A DNA stretch of 7,796 bases from Desulfuromonadaceae bacterium (GCA_027065245.1 JAMOOS010000251.1:1-7796); one strand, 5' to 3'; counted from the first letter of the stretch, positions 1 through 6,334 are shown. Program-made: numbers and translations. The notes: generated from the letters alone by a model not told the origin.

Positions 1-4
1 CACT

Positions 5-142
5 CAGCGCCACACCCTACAAGGGGAAGCGCGACCACCAGAGCAGGTGTCTGTCGCCCGGATGGCGACAGCCAAGCACCCATGGACGGGTTCAGCGTCC
101 TGCGGCGGTGGTGGTGCTTCCCCGCGCCACGCAGCGCCACAC
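5..142. repeat. 11-bp direct repeat CAGCGCCACAC flanking the branched element
   Basis: The sequence CAGCGCCACAC occurs exactly at 5-15 and again at 132-142, 127 bp apart, on either side of the branched inverted repeat at 23-123. The hexamer CGCCAC is over-represented nearby, with copies at 8, 125, 135, 149 and 156. The flanking repeats could be a target-site duplication around a small non-autonomous element, or the first period of a tandem array that continues beyond the left edge. One copy of the interior does not decide between these. Confidence 0.45.
23..123. repeat. Large branched inverted-repeat element downstream of the aminotransferase gene
   Basis: Positions 23-39 pair with 107-123 in a 17-position stem. 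Fifteen pairs are Watson-Crick, one is a G-T (G-U in plus-strand RNA) pair at 31/115, and one is a mismatch at 33/113. Two smaller hairpins lie inside the loop. The first is a perfect 8-bp stem, 51-58 with 64-71, around a 5-nt loop, and it can be extended by 46-49 with 77-80. The second is a 5-bp stem, 84-88 with 96-100, around a 7-nt loop. Together they form a three-way junction of about 100 nt. No T-run follows on either strand, so it is not a classic intrinsic terminator. The wobble pair is retained only in plus-strand RNA, which slightly favours that strand. It could be a structured RNA, a palindromic repeat element or a 3'-end processing structure. I recognise no known riboswitch or integron attC core in it. 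Confidence 0.6.
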
Positions 143-161
143 ACCCCACGCCACACGCCAC
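124..161 (-). repeat. G-rich GTGTGG-like short repeats just after the aminotransferase stop codon
   Basis: On the minus (transcribed) strand, the bases immediately after the TAA stop are a G/T-rich run built from repeated GTGG and GTGTGG units, including one GGGG. At least four G-runs of two or more are spaced by about 5 nt, which would allow at most a weak two-layer quadruplex. The plus strand here is C/A-rich and G-poor. The run separates the gene from the branched element at 23-123. No function can be assigned from sequence alone. Confidence 0.35.
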
Positions 162-1463
162 TTAGCGCAGATCCATCACCGCCTGGTAGATCAAATCGAA
201 CAACTCCTGAATATTCTCTTTGGCAATACAGGAAAACGCCACGCGCAGATCAGTCTGGCCGATGGAGATGGTGCCGACGCCGTATTTGTCCAGCAGTTGC
301 ACCCGCACCTTCTCAGCGGCAACATCCTTGATTTTCAGACACATGAAATAGCCGGAGTTGAACGGATAATAATCCCATGCCTCGGCGTATTTACTATCGG
401 CCAGCACCCGTTTCACCTCCAGGGCGCGCCCCTTCATCACCTGATACTTTTCCTCTTTCTGGGCGGCAAACTCCGGGTTGCGCAATGCCGCCAGCACCGC
501 CGTCTGACTCGGATGAGGGCAGTTGGAGATGGTAGCACGGATAATCCCCATGGTTTTCTTCTCCAGCGCCGTCAGCACCGGCTCGTTCTCCCCCTTGCCG
601 TCGGCAAAAGTGATAAAACCGGTACGCAGCCCCCACACATACTCCTCCTTGGTAGCGCCATCCAGCTTGATGGTTAACACACGCGGGTGGATATTGGCCA
701 GCTTGCCGTAGAGCGATTCCTGCATGGAATCTTCGTAAAACAGACCGAAATAGGCATCGTCAGTAATAGCCACAATATTGCAGCCAGACTCCGCCACCTC
801 CTTGATGGTGGCGACAATAGCGTCACCTTCGGCAACGGTGGGCGTGTAACCACTGGGATTATTGGGGAAATTAAGCAGTACAACCGCCTTGCCCTTTTCC
901 GCCGCCGTGGCGCGCAACTGCTCGGCAAAAGCGGCCACGTTATAACCGCCATCTTCGGTAAAGGTGGTGTGCTTTTTAATTTCGGCGCCGCGACGGGTAA
1001 TAAAGGTGATGTTGTAGTTACCCCACATCATGTCGGGCAGCACCATATGGTCACCGGCATCGACAAACATATCCGCCACAATGGACAACCCGTGAGTAAG
1101 CGCGTTGGTAACAATGGGATTACTGAACGCCTTGCCCGCCATACTGGGGTTTTCACGCAGCATTTTCTCGCGCCACAAAGCACGCAATTCCGGTTTCCCC
1201 GCCGGTGGCGCGTACGGAAATACATCCTTGGGATCAAAAGCGCTGAAGCATTCCTGCACACACGGCAGATACATGGGACCGCCGTTTTCGGTGGCAATGC
1301 CGATAGTGGCGTTAAAACGATGGGCCTTTTCCTTGGCCTCGGCGGATTGGGTGAGAATCCCTTTGGGGAAGAACAGATTTTTCCCCAGATCAGATAACAT
1401 CTCCAGGACATAAGGATTGCCCTGAGCCAACATTTCATTCAATTCCTGCGCCAACGGATTCAT
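162..1463 (-). CDS. Class I/II PLP-dependent aminotransferase
   Basis: This 433-residue cytoplasmic enzyme would transfer an amino group between an amino acid and a 2-oxo acid using pyridoxal phosphate. The fold-type I landmarks are in order: NFPNNPSG at 198-205 with the conserved Asn202, TDDAYFG at 234-240 (Asp/Tyr contacts to the cofactor ring), the Schiff-base lysine at about 272 in ATKEEYVWGLRTG, and the candidate carboxylate-binding arginine 407 in DLRVAFS. Its length is slightly above the usual 390-420 residues. The ATG at 1463 is chosen over an in-frame start at 1508 because AAAGAGG lies 9 nt before it and the family-like sequence begins there. The gene has its own predicted promoter (1555-1584) downstream of the CoA-transferase genes. 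By context it could produce the 2-oxo acid that leads to the acid handled by the neighbouring operon. The amino-acid substrate (aromatic, branched-chain, glutamate or alanine) is not resolvable by eye. Confidence 0.93.
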   Translation of the reverse strand: MNPLAQELNEMLAQGNPYVLEMLSDLGKNLFFPKGILTQSAEAKEKAHRFNATIGIATENGGPMYLPCVQECFSAFDPKDVFPYAPPAGKPELRALWREKMLRENPSMAGKAFSNPIVTNALTHGLSIVADMFVDAGDHMVLPDMMWGNYNITFITRRGAEIKKHTTFTEDGGYNVAAFAEQLRATAAEKGKAVVLLNFPNNPSGYTPTVAEGDAIVATIKEVAESGCNIVAITDDAYFGLFYEDSMQESLYGKLANIHPRVLTIKLDGATKEEYVWGLRTGFITFADGKGENEPVLTALEKKTMGIIRATISNCPHPSQTAVLAALRNPEFAAQKEEKYQVMKGRALEVKRVLADSKYAEAWDYYPFNSGYFMCLKIKDVAAEKVRVQLLDKYGVGTISIGQTDLRVAFSCIAKENIQELFDLIYQAVMDLR

Positions 1464-1472
1464 AATATCAGA

Positions 1473-1479
1473 CCTCTTT
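1473..1479 (-). promoter_or_regulatory. Ribosome binding site of the aminotransferase, deciding its start
   Basis: AAAGAGG on the minus strand lies 9 nt before the ATG at 1463. It supports that ATG over the in-frame upstream start at 1508, which would add 15 residues of non-family-like sequence and would translate through the leader hairpin. Confidence 0.75.
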
Positions 1480-1495
1480 GCGTAGATTAAAACAG

Positions 1496-1515
1496 TTGCC
1501 GCCCACACACGGCAA
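1496..1515 (-). terminator. Leader hairpin followed by a short T-run (possible attenuator)
   Basis: On the minus strand TTGCCG (1515-1510) and CGGCAA (1501-1496) form a perfect 6-bp stem with an 8-nt loop. CTGTTTTAAT follows directly, giving a T-run of only four. This resembles a weak intrinsic terminator placed between the predicted promoter and the ribosome binding site. Its 5' arm overlaps the 3' arm of a longer stem (1507-1525 with 1567-1581), so the two structures exclude each other. It may act as an attenuator, or it may be only a stable leader hairpin. Confidence 0.35.
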
Positions 1516-1581
1516 GCGGCGCCAACAGCGGTAAAATCACAAAAACAACGTGCGATTAAATCAGTATTGGCGCCGCCGTGT
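1507..1581. repeat. Long interrupted inverted repeat with GGCGCC cores in the intergenic region
   Basis: Positions 1507-1513 (ACACGGC) pair with 1575-1581 (GCCGTGT), and 1518-1525 (GGCGCCAA) pair with 1567-1574 (TTGGCGCC). That gives 15 perfect pairs interrupted only by a 4-nt bulge at 1514-1517, around a 41-nt loop. One arm sits inside the spacer of the predicted aminotransferase promoter. The other lies downstream of the expected start site, with arm centres 49 bp apart. It could be a pair of operator half-sites or a transcript stem formed only by read-through RNA. Confidence 0.55.
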
Positions 1582-1584
1582 CAA
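1555..1584 (-). promoter_or_regulatory. Predicted sigma-70-type promoter for the aminotransferase gene
   Basis: On the minus strand a perfect -35 hexamer TTGACA (1584-1579) is followed after 18 bp by TTTAAT (1560-1555), a 5/6 match to the -10 consensus. Transcription would begin near 1548, giving a leader of about 85 nt before the ATG at 1463. The -35 box starts 11 bp downstream of the stop codon of the CoA-transferase B gene, and one arm of the GGCGCC inverted repeat lies in the spacer. The promoter is inferred from consensus match only. Confidence 0.6.
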
Positions 1585-1602
1585 CAGTAATCCGTCTACT
1601 GT
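1584..1602. repeat. Small inverted repeat overlapping the CoA-transferase B stop codon
   Basis: ACAGTA (1584-1589) and TACTGT (1597-1602) form a 6-bp stem with a 7-nt loop. It overlaps the TAG stop of the upstream gene and touches the -35 box of the aminotransferase promoter. No T-run follows on the minus strand, so termination here is doubtful. It could contribute to transcript-end stability or to regulator binding. Confidence 0.35.
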
Positions 1603-2417
1603 GGATGGGGGATAAAAATCGCATCCGGATCAAGCACCCGATGAATAAGGTGCAGTTCCTCGGCGGTGGGCAGGGGCGTTTCTCCGCCCACCCTGGTTAT
1701 ATCTAGATCAAACTGGCACATGTCAGCTATCTGCTCCGGCGTATAACCGGGATGGCAGGTGTCCAGATACATCCGTCCGCTCTCATCATCGAATCTGAAT
1801 ACCCCGGCAGTGCTGATTACCGCACTGGGTCCGCCACGATAGGCAGCTCCGTACAGCTCACGCCGAGCTACCGGCGTACCCTCCGGCCACTTTTTCACCC
1901 TCCAGCCGGGACTGGTAATGTAACTTACCTGTCGGGTGAAGCGGCGTTTCTCGTGTACCATGATGAATACCGTGCGTGCGGCAAAAGAGTTGATGTCGGG
2001 ATTGCCGCCGCTGCCGGTAAGACGCAGTTGCGGCTCAAGATAATCACCGATGGCAGTGGTGTTTACATTGCCATACTCATCCACCTCGGCCCCACCGAGA
2101 AAACCCAGATCGACGTAACCGCGCTGAGCGATGCTAAAGGCATCATGCAATCCCGAGGAACGGGAAGCACCGACTTCGCAGCGGGCATCACCCACCGATG
2201 TCGGCAGCTCGGTGGGACGGCCATCGAGAGTACCAGCTTCAAAAATCAGCTTCAGATTGGGGGCGTGGGTCTTTTGCGCCAGCATAATAGCCACCATGGG
2301 CAATCCTGTTCCGGCAAAAACAATCTCGTTATCCTGTACTTCGCGCGCAGCGGCACAGGTAAGCAAATCGGCCAGACCGTACTTGAGTTCACCACTTTGT
2401 CGCGTGTCAGCTGCCAT
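1596..2417 (-). CDS. Class I CoA-transferase, subunit B (glutaconate CoA-transferase type)
   Basis: This is the beta subunit (273 residues) of a heteromeric class I CoA-transferase, which moves CoA from a donor acyl-CoA to a free carboxylate through a glutamyl-CoA thioester. Its length is close to that of GctB of Acidaminococcus fermentans, about 265 residues. Glu60 in LIFEAGTLDG sits where the catalytic glutamate of that enzyme (beta Glu54) is expected. GGAEVDEYGNVNT at 108-120 is the typical glycine-rich CoA-site segment. The ATG at 2417 follows GGGAGG and lies 2 nt past the stop of subunit A, so the two are almost certainly translationally coupled. The retained glutamate argues against the two non-transferase branches of this fold, the AibAB decarboxylases (Cys in this place) and the IpdAB ring hydrolases. 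The acid substrate is unknown, with a dicarboxylic or short-chain acid as candidates. Confidence 0.9.
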   Translation of the reverse strand: MAADTRQSGELKYGLADLLTCAAAREVQDNEIVFAGTGLPMVAIMLAQKTHAPNLKLIFEAGTLDGRPTELPTSVGDARCEVGASRSSGLHDAFSIAQRGYVDLGFLGGAEVDEYGNVNTTAIGDYLEPQLRLTGSGGNPDINSFAARTVFIMVHEKRRFTRQVSYITSPGWRVKKWPEGTPVARRELYGAAYRGGPSAVISTAGVFRFDDESGRMYLDTCHPGYTPEQIADMCQFDLDITRVGGETPLPTAEELHLIHRVLDPDAIFIPHPQ

Positions 2418-2419
2418 TG

Positions 2420-3385
2420 TTACCCTCCCCTCTTGATACTGGTGCTATATTGCAGCGCCGTATTGGCCTTGAGCGCCAGCAGACGCTTGACGCCGACTTT
2501 CTCCAGCAGCCCGGCGTGATCGAGCGGATACACCCATTCCTGCGCCCAGTCGTCAAAACCCTCCTGGGTACGGGTGCGCTGGTAGAAGTCACGCAGAAAA
2601 TCGCCATCCACATCGTAACGACCAAACATGCCGGTGGGATAACCGCCCCACTTGCACTCGACAATGTGATCCACCTCGAAGGTGGGGATGGCGTTGCGCT
2701 CGGCGTCGCGGCGCAGATACTCCTCCGGCACCACCTCCTCCGCCAGAACGATGGTGACATCGGCGGCACGCGCCACTTCCTGATCGCTGTAGCGCTGACC
2801 ACTTATGCGCACGGTACCCTCTTCGCCCACTTGCTGCACACACATCACGGCAACATCTATTTTTGCCGCCGGCACCAGCACAATTTGTCCGGCGTCGTAG
2901 AACGGATCGTCCATAAAACGGTACTTGTGCCTGGGGATATGCGGGTTGTCGCCGTTACGCAGTCCGGCCCGGCCAAGCATATCGTATTCGGGATTGTGGA
3001 TATCGGTACCCAGCGACGACTGACTGGGCGCAAACGGAATACCGGCCGCCGCCGCTTCCAGCCGCAACAACATCTCGGCGTGGCTGTAATCTTCGACGAT
3101 AATCTTCTTTTCCGCTACTTTACGCGACAGGTTGGCACCGTATTTTCCGTACAGCTCATGCCCGATCCAGCACGATTCCCATATATCCACGCAACCAGCC
3201 CCGATGAGAAACTCACTCTGAGGGCCGCCCTGCACTTCCACCAGATGGAGGTGACGGCGCCGGGCGCGGATAAGTTCAAACACCAGCGCCATGGGGCGAC
3301 GCCAGATGGTAAAGCCGGAAAAGGTAAGACAACACCCGTCCGGAACAAGTGCAGCAGCCTGCTGCAGGGTGATCCTTTTGCTCAT
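2420..3385 (-). CDS. Class I CoA-transferase, subunit A (glutaconate CoA-transferase type)
   Basis: This is the alpha subunit (321 residues) partnering the product of the next gene. The length is almost that of GctA of Acidaminococcus fermentans (about 319). An N-terminal SGFTIWRRPMAL segment (23-34) corresponds to the glycine-rich nucleotide-binding turn seen at the start of such subunits. GIPFAPSQSSLGTDI at 115-129 is a typical family motif, and VEDYSH at 97-102 is a conserved acidic/aromatic patch. The ATG at 3385 follows GGAGG with 5 nt spacing. The gene begins 39 nt after the acyl-CoA dehydrogenase stop. It has no signal peptide and no membrane segment, so it should act in the cytoplasm. 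Together with subunit B it would activate the acid that the upstream dehydrogenase then oxidises. The family call is firm, but the substrate is not determined. Confidence 0.9.
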   Translation of the reverse strand: MSKRITLQQAAALVPDGCCLTFSGFTIWRRPMALVFELIRARRRHLHLVEVQGGPQSEFLIGAGCVDIWESCWIGHELYGKYGANLSRKVAEKKIIVEDYSHAEMLLRLEAAAAGIPFAPSQSSLGTDIHNPEYDMLGRAGLRNGDNPHIPRHKYRFMDDPFYDAGQIVLVPAAKIDVAVMCVQQVGEEGTVRISGQRYSDQEVARAADVTIVLAEEVVPEEYLRRDAERNAIPTFEVDHIVECKWGGYPTGMFGRYDVDGDFLRDFYQRTRTQEGFDDWAQEWVYPLDHAGLLEKVGVKRLLALKANTALQYSTSIKRGG

Positions 3386-3424
3386 AGTGGCCTCCGTTCA
3401 ATACGGCTCGCGCCAGCCTTCACG

Positions 3425-4582
3425 CTAGCTTGAGCTGTTGACAATATCCCGATAAATAATCAGCTTCTGGATTTCGCTGGTTCCTTCGTAGATGGAGGTG
3501 ATACGCACATCGCGCAGATAACGCTCCACGGCAAACTCTTTGGTGTAACCGTACCCGCCGAATATCTGCACCGCTTCGTTACAGGCGCGGTTGGCCGCTT
3601 CGCTGGCAAACAGTTTGGCCATGGATGCGGCGCGAGCGTAGGACTGGCCGCGCTCTTTTTTGTCGGCGGCACTCATCAGCAGCAGTCGCGCCGCCTCAAG
3701 CTCGGTGGCACATTCGGCAATCTTCCACTGGATGGCCTGAAACGAACCGATATTGCAACCGAACTGATTGCGTTCCTGCGCATAAGCGGTAGCACTGTCC
3801 AGCGCCGCCTGTCCCAGTCCCAGCGCCAGTGAACCAATGCCGATTCGCCCCCCGGCCAGCTCGCCCACGGCGATGCGGAAACCGTCGTTCAGCTGGCCCA
3901 TCAGCGCCGTGGCCGGTACGCGGCAATCCTGAAACAGCACCTCGTTGGTGCTGGAAGCATGCTGCCCCATCTTCTCTTCCGCCCGACCAACCACCAGACC
4001 GGGAGTGTCGGCTTCCACCAGAAAACAGCTGATACCGCGCCCCTTTTTGGCCTGCGGATCGGTTACCGCCCACACCACAAACACTCCGGCATATTCGGCA
4101 CTGGAGATAAACACCTTGCTGCCGTTGAGCACCCAGTCGTCACCGTCGCGCACGGCCATGGTGCTCATTCCGGCCGGATCTGACCCGGCGGCCGGTTCTG
4201 TAAGGGCAAAAGCACCGGCCAGGTATTCACCGGAACAGATGCGCGGAATATACTGTCGTTTTTGTTCTTCACTGCCCACCGCCTGGATAACTTCACACAC
4301 CATATTGTTAACCGACAACGTTACCGCCGTGGAAGCGCAGGCGCGGGCAATCTCGGTGATAGCGCAGCTAAAGGCTACCACACCGGCCTCGCAGCCGCCG
4401 TAATCAGCGCTGACATTGATCCCCATAAAACCCAGCTCGGCCAGTTTGCGCAAGTTGGCGAAAAACACCTCGCGCTGCTCTCCTTTGTCCAACAGCGCCG
4501 CCACCGGCTCCAGCTCGGCGGCGGCAAATTCGCGCGCTGTGGTCTGGATAAGTTTTTGTTCCTGTGTTAATTCAAGATTCAT
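3425..4582 (-). CDS. Acyl-CoA dehydrogenase (short-chain/butyryl-CoA type)
   Basis: This 385-residue FAD enzyme would form the 2,3-double bond in an acyl-CoA and hand electrons to EtfAB, whose genes lie directly upstream. Both family signatures are intact: ALTEPAAGSDPAG at 126-138 (flavin/substrate site) and the segment 339-358 beginning QIFGGYGYTKEF. The catalytic base is Glu366 in IYEGTSEIQ, the position used by short- and medium-chain enzymes and not by isovaleryl-CoA dehydrogenase. Glutaryl-CoA dehydrogenases usually show a YEGTHDIH-like variant here, so a plain short-chain substrate is somewhat favoured. The start ATG follows GGGAGGA at 5 nt spacing and the gene begins 48 nt after the EtfA stop. 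That gap holds a small 5-bp hairpin (4626-4630 with 4635-4639) but no promoter I can support. Chain length and branching of the substrate cannot be fixed from sequence. Confidence 0.95.
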   Translation of the reverse strand: MNLELTQEQKLIQTTAREFAAAELEPVAALLDKGEQREVFFANLRKLAELGFMGINVSADYGGCEAGVVAFSCAITEIARACASTAVTLSVNNMVCEVIQAVGSEEQKRQYIPRICSGEYLAGAFALTEPAAGSDPAGMSTMAVRDGDDWVLNGSKVFISSAEYAGVFVVWAVTDPQAKKGRGISCFLVEADTPGLVVGRAEEKMGQHASSTNEVLFQDCRVPATALMGQLNDGFRIAVGELAGGRIGIGSLALGLGQAALDSATAYAQERNQFGCNIGSFQAIQWKIAECATELEAARLLLMSAADKKERGQSYARAASMAKLFASEAANRACNEAVQIFGGYGYTKEFAVERYLRDVRITSIYEGTSEIQKLIIYRDIVNSSS

Positions 4583-4630
4583 CGTATTCCTCCCGCCGCG
4601 CGCAGCCAGACGTTGCCGCGCCGTTTTGGG

Positions 4631-5548
4631 TTACCCCAACTGCTCCAGCACCTGGGGCAGTAACTGCACCGCGTCCGCCACCGCCAGCACATCGGCAACT
4701 TCGCCGATGGGCGCGTCCTTGTCCTTGTTGATGGCGACAATAAAGGCCGATTTTTTCATCCCGGCCAGATGTTGCACCGCACCGGAAATGCCGCAGGCCA
4801 CATACATGGCCGGGCTTACGCACTGACCGGTAGTGCCCACCTGGCGATCATGCTCCACCCAACCGGCATCCACCACCGGACGACTAGCTCCCAGCTCGCC
4901 TCCCAAAGCCGCCGCCAATCTGGCCACCAGTTCTATATTCTCCGCCTTGCCCATACCGCGTCCGGCGCTGACCACCACCTCGGCCTTACCCAGATCGACA
5001 CTGGCGGCTTCCGCCTCCTCATAGGCGACAAACTTCTCTTTACCGCCCTGCGGCGGCGGCGCTACTTCGCTAATCTGCGCCACTGCTCCAACAAGAGGAG
5101 AAGCCGCGTCAAAAGCGCCGCTCTGAACGGTAATCACACACAGCGGTGTGGCCGGAGCCAGGACCCGGCGCAACTTGGCGTTGCAACACGGCACCTCGTA
5201 GCCATCGGCACTGATGGCAACCACTTCAGATATTTGTGCCGCGTCAAGAGATGCCGCCAGGCGCGGCGCCAGATCCCAGCCAAAAGAGGAATGCTCCAGC
5301 ACAACCAGCTGCGGCTGTTCACTACGGACAATTTCCGCTATCGCCTGACAGTGAGCGCCAGGGTTGAACTCGCCCCACACCTCACTGTCGAGCAGATACA
5401 CCCGACCGGCAAAAGGTGGCAGTGCCGCACGCGGGCCGATAAACACCAGCACCTGCTCAGCGCCAATCTGCTCGGCACAGGTGAACAGTTCGTAGCTGCT
5501 TTCGGGCAGTTGCCCCTGCCGACTGTGCATTACAAGTACACACTTCAT
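4631..5548 (-). CDS. etfA: Electron transfer flavoprotein, alpha subunit
   Basis: EtfA (305 residues) carries the FAD that shuttles electrons from acyl-CoA dehydrogenase. The C-terminal FAD domain shows SAGRGMG at 194-200, SRPVVDAGW at 222-230, VGTTGQCVSP at 237-246 and the family signature from 248 to 274 (core GISGAVQHLAGM), which fits the standard pattern apart from Met instead of Leu/Ile at its first position. The length is typical. An in-frame start at 5620 is rejected because it lies inside etfB. The ATG at 5548 has an ideal AAGGAGG in front, and MKCVLVMH is the expected first beta strand. The gene starts 10 nt after the etfB stop. With the membrane Fe-S protein in the same operon, delivery of electrons to quinone is the likely role. 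Confidence 0.96.
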   Translation of the reverse strand: MKCVLVMHSRQGQLPESSYELFTCAEQIGAEQVLVFIGPRAALPPFAGRVYLLDSEVWGEFNPGAHCQAIAEIVRSEQPQLVVLEHSSFGWDLAPRLAASLDAAQISEVVAISADGYEVPCCNAKLRRVLAPATPLCVITVQSGAFDAASPLVGAVAQISEVAPPPQGGKEKFVAYEEAEAASVDLGKAEVVVSAGRGMGKAENIELVARLAAALGGELGASRPVVDAGWVEHDRQVGTTGQCVSPAMYVACGISGAVQHLAGMKKSAFIVAINKDKDAPIGEVADVLAVADAVQLLPQVLEQLG

Positions 5549-5553
5549 TTCAA

Positions 5554-5560
5554 CCTCCTT
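5554..5560 (-). promoter_or_regulatory. Strong ribosome binding site of etfA overlapping the etfB stop
   Basis: AAGGAGG on the minus strand shares its first two bases with the TAA stop codon of etfB and lies 5 nt before the etfA ATG. It fixes the etfA start and suggests coupled, near-equal translation of the two subunits. Confidence 0.8.
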
Positions 5561-6332
5561 ACGCCACGCGGCGGGCAACGAGTATTTTAGCCAGTTGCGC
5601 CGCAACTTCGTCATTCCCACCCTCTATAATCAGTGCGCTCCCTTTCCGCGGTGGTGGCGTCAACGCCACCGTCCGCACCAGCGGATCGGGGCAAGCAAAT
5701 TCTTCAACATCGAAGCTCAGCAGTTCCTTGCGTTTGGCCTTCATGATATTGGGCAGGGTTGGATAGCGCGGCGTATTGAGACCTAGCTGGCAGGTAAGCA
5801 GCGCCGGCAACTTTACTTCCACCACCGCTTTAAGCCCCCCTTCCAGCTCGCGGCGAACAGTGATTTTATCCGGCTGCAAATCACAGTCGATCACCGTGGT
5901 AACACAGCCGTAATCGAGGCGCTGCGCCACCAGGGCACCTACCTGCGCGGAACCGCGATCCTGCGACTGCATTCCGGCAAGAATCAGGTCAAACCCTTTG
6001 TCGGCGGCAAAAGCGGCGATAATGGCAGCTATCTGTGCCGGGTCTTTGCGCCATGCCGCGTCATCGTTAATATGCACAGCCCGATCGCAGCCCATTGCCA
6101 GCGCTTTTTTAAGCGTTTCGGTAACGGTGGCGGCACCGATTGACAACACGGTAACATCCACCTGATCGGCGCCGCACTGTTCCTTGAAACGCACCGCCTG
6201 TTCCACGGCGTATTCATCGTACTCGTTCATCCGCAGGGCCAGGTCACTGCAATCAATCCAGGTTCCGTCGTCATTGACACGCAAGCGCGCCTCAAGATCG
6301 ACAATCTGTTTTACACATACCAGTATTTTCAT
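5559..6332 (-). CDS. etfB: Electron transfer flavoprotein, beta subunit
   Basis: EtfB (257 residues) forms the soluble heterodimer with EtfA and binds AMP, or a second FAD in bifurcating forms. The N-terminus MKILVCVKQIVD is classic for the family. The nucleotide-binding loop is DLILAGMQSQDRGSAQVG (115-132), and the C-terminal recognition region contains LGLNTPRYPTLPNIMKAKRK (183-202). The PROSITE-style beta signature at 159-180 is met at every position except Ala169, where Glu/Gln is usual. Upstream in-frame GTG and TTG codons (6341, 6338) are rejected because AGGAG lies 8 nt before the ATG at 6332, a proper distance. The start is 2 nt past the stop of the membrane Fe-S gene. The loop QSQDRGS lacks the DGDT string I associate with bifurcating EtfB, which fits simple electron transfer, though this is not decisive. 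Confidence 0.96.
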   Translation of the reverse strand: MKILVCVKQIVDLEARLRVNDDGTWIDCSDLALRMNEYDEYAVEQAVRFKEQCGADQVDVTVLSIGAATVTETLKKALAMGCDRAVHINDDAAWRKDPAQIAAIIAAFAADKGFDLILAGMQSQDRGSAQVGALVAQRLDYGCVTTVIDCDLQPDKITVRRELEGGLKAVVEVKLPALLTCQLGLNTPRYPTLPNIMKAKRKELLSFDVEEFACPDPLVRTVALTPPPRKGSALIIEGGNDEVAAQLAKILVARRVA

Positions 6333-6334
6333 TT

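Noticed and set aside
84..100. 5-bp stem with 7-nt loop resembling a tRNA arm
   Set aside because: The loop lacks the TTCRA order of a T-arm, and no acceptor, D or anticodon arms can be assembled around it.
1..161. Possible integron attC site or CRISPR repeat unit
   Set aside because: There is no GTTRRRY/RYYYAAC core pair at the stem ends, no regular repeat-spacer pattern and no integrase or cas gene in the window.
687..1397. Plus-strand open frame (236 codons) opposite the aminotransferase
   Set aside because: It is a shadow of a well-supported gene with intact catalytic motifs on the minus strand, and its own translation is low-information.
2417..3433. Long open frame on the plus strand (338 codons) opposite CoA-transferase subunit A
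   Set aside because: It is an antisense shadow of a clear coding gene. The translation shows no family motif, and no credible plus-strand ribosome binding site or promoter was seen.
4626..4639. 5-bp hairpin (TTGGG/CCCAA) at the etfA stop as a terminator
   Set aside because: The stem is short and has no T-run on the minus strand, and the acyl-CoA dehydrogenase gene follows closely with a good ribosome binding site, so transcription most likely continues.
4769..5590. Plus-strand open frame (273 codons) opposite etfA
   Set aside because: It mirrors the codons of etfA, is rich in His/Arg/Gln as shadow frames are, and has no recognisable domain.
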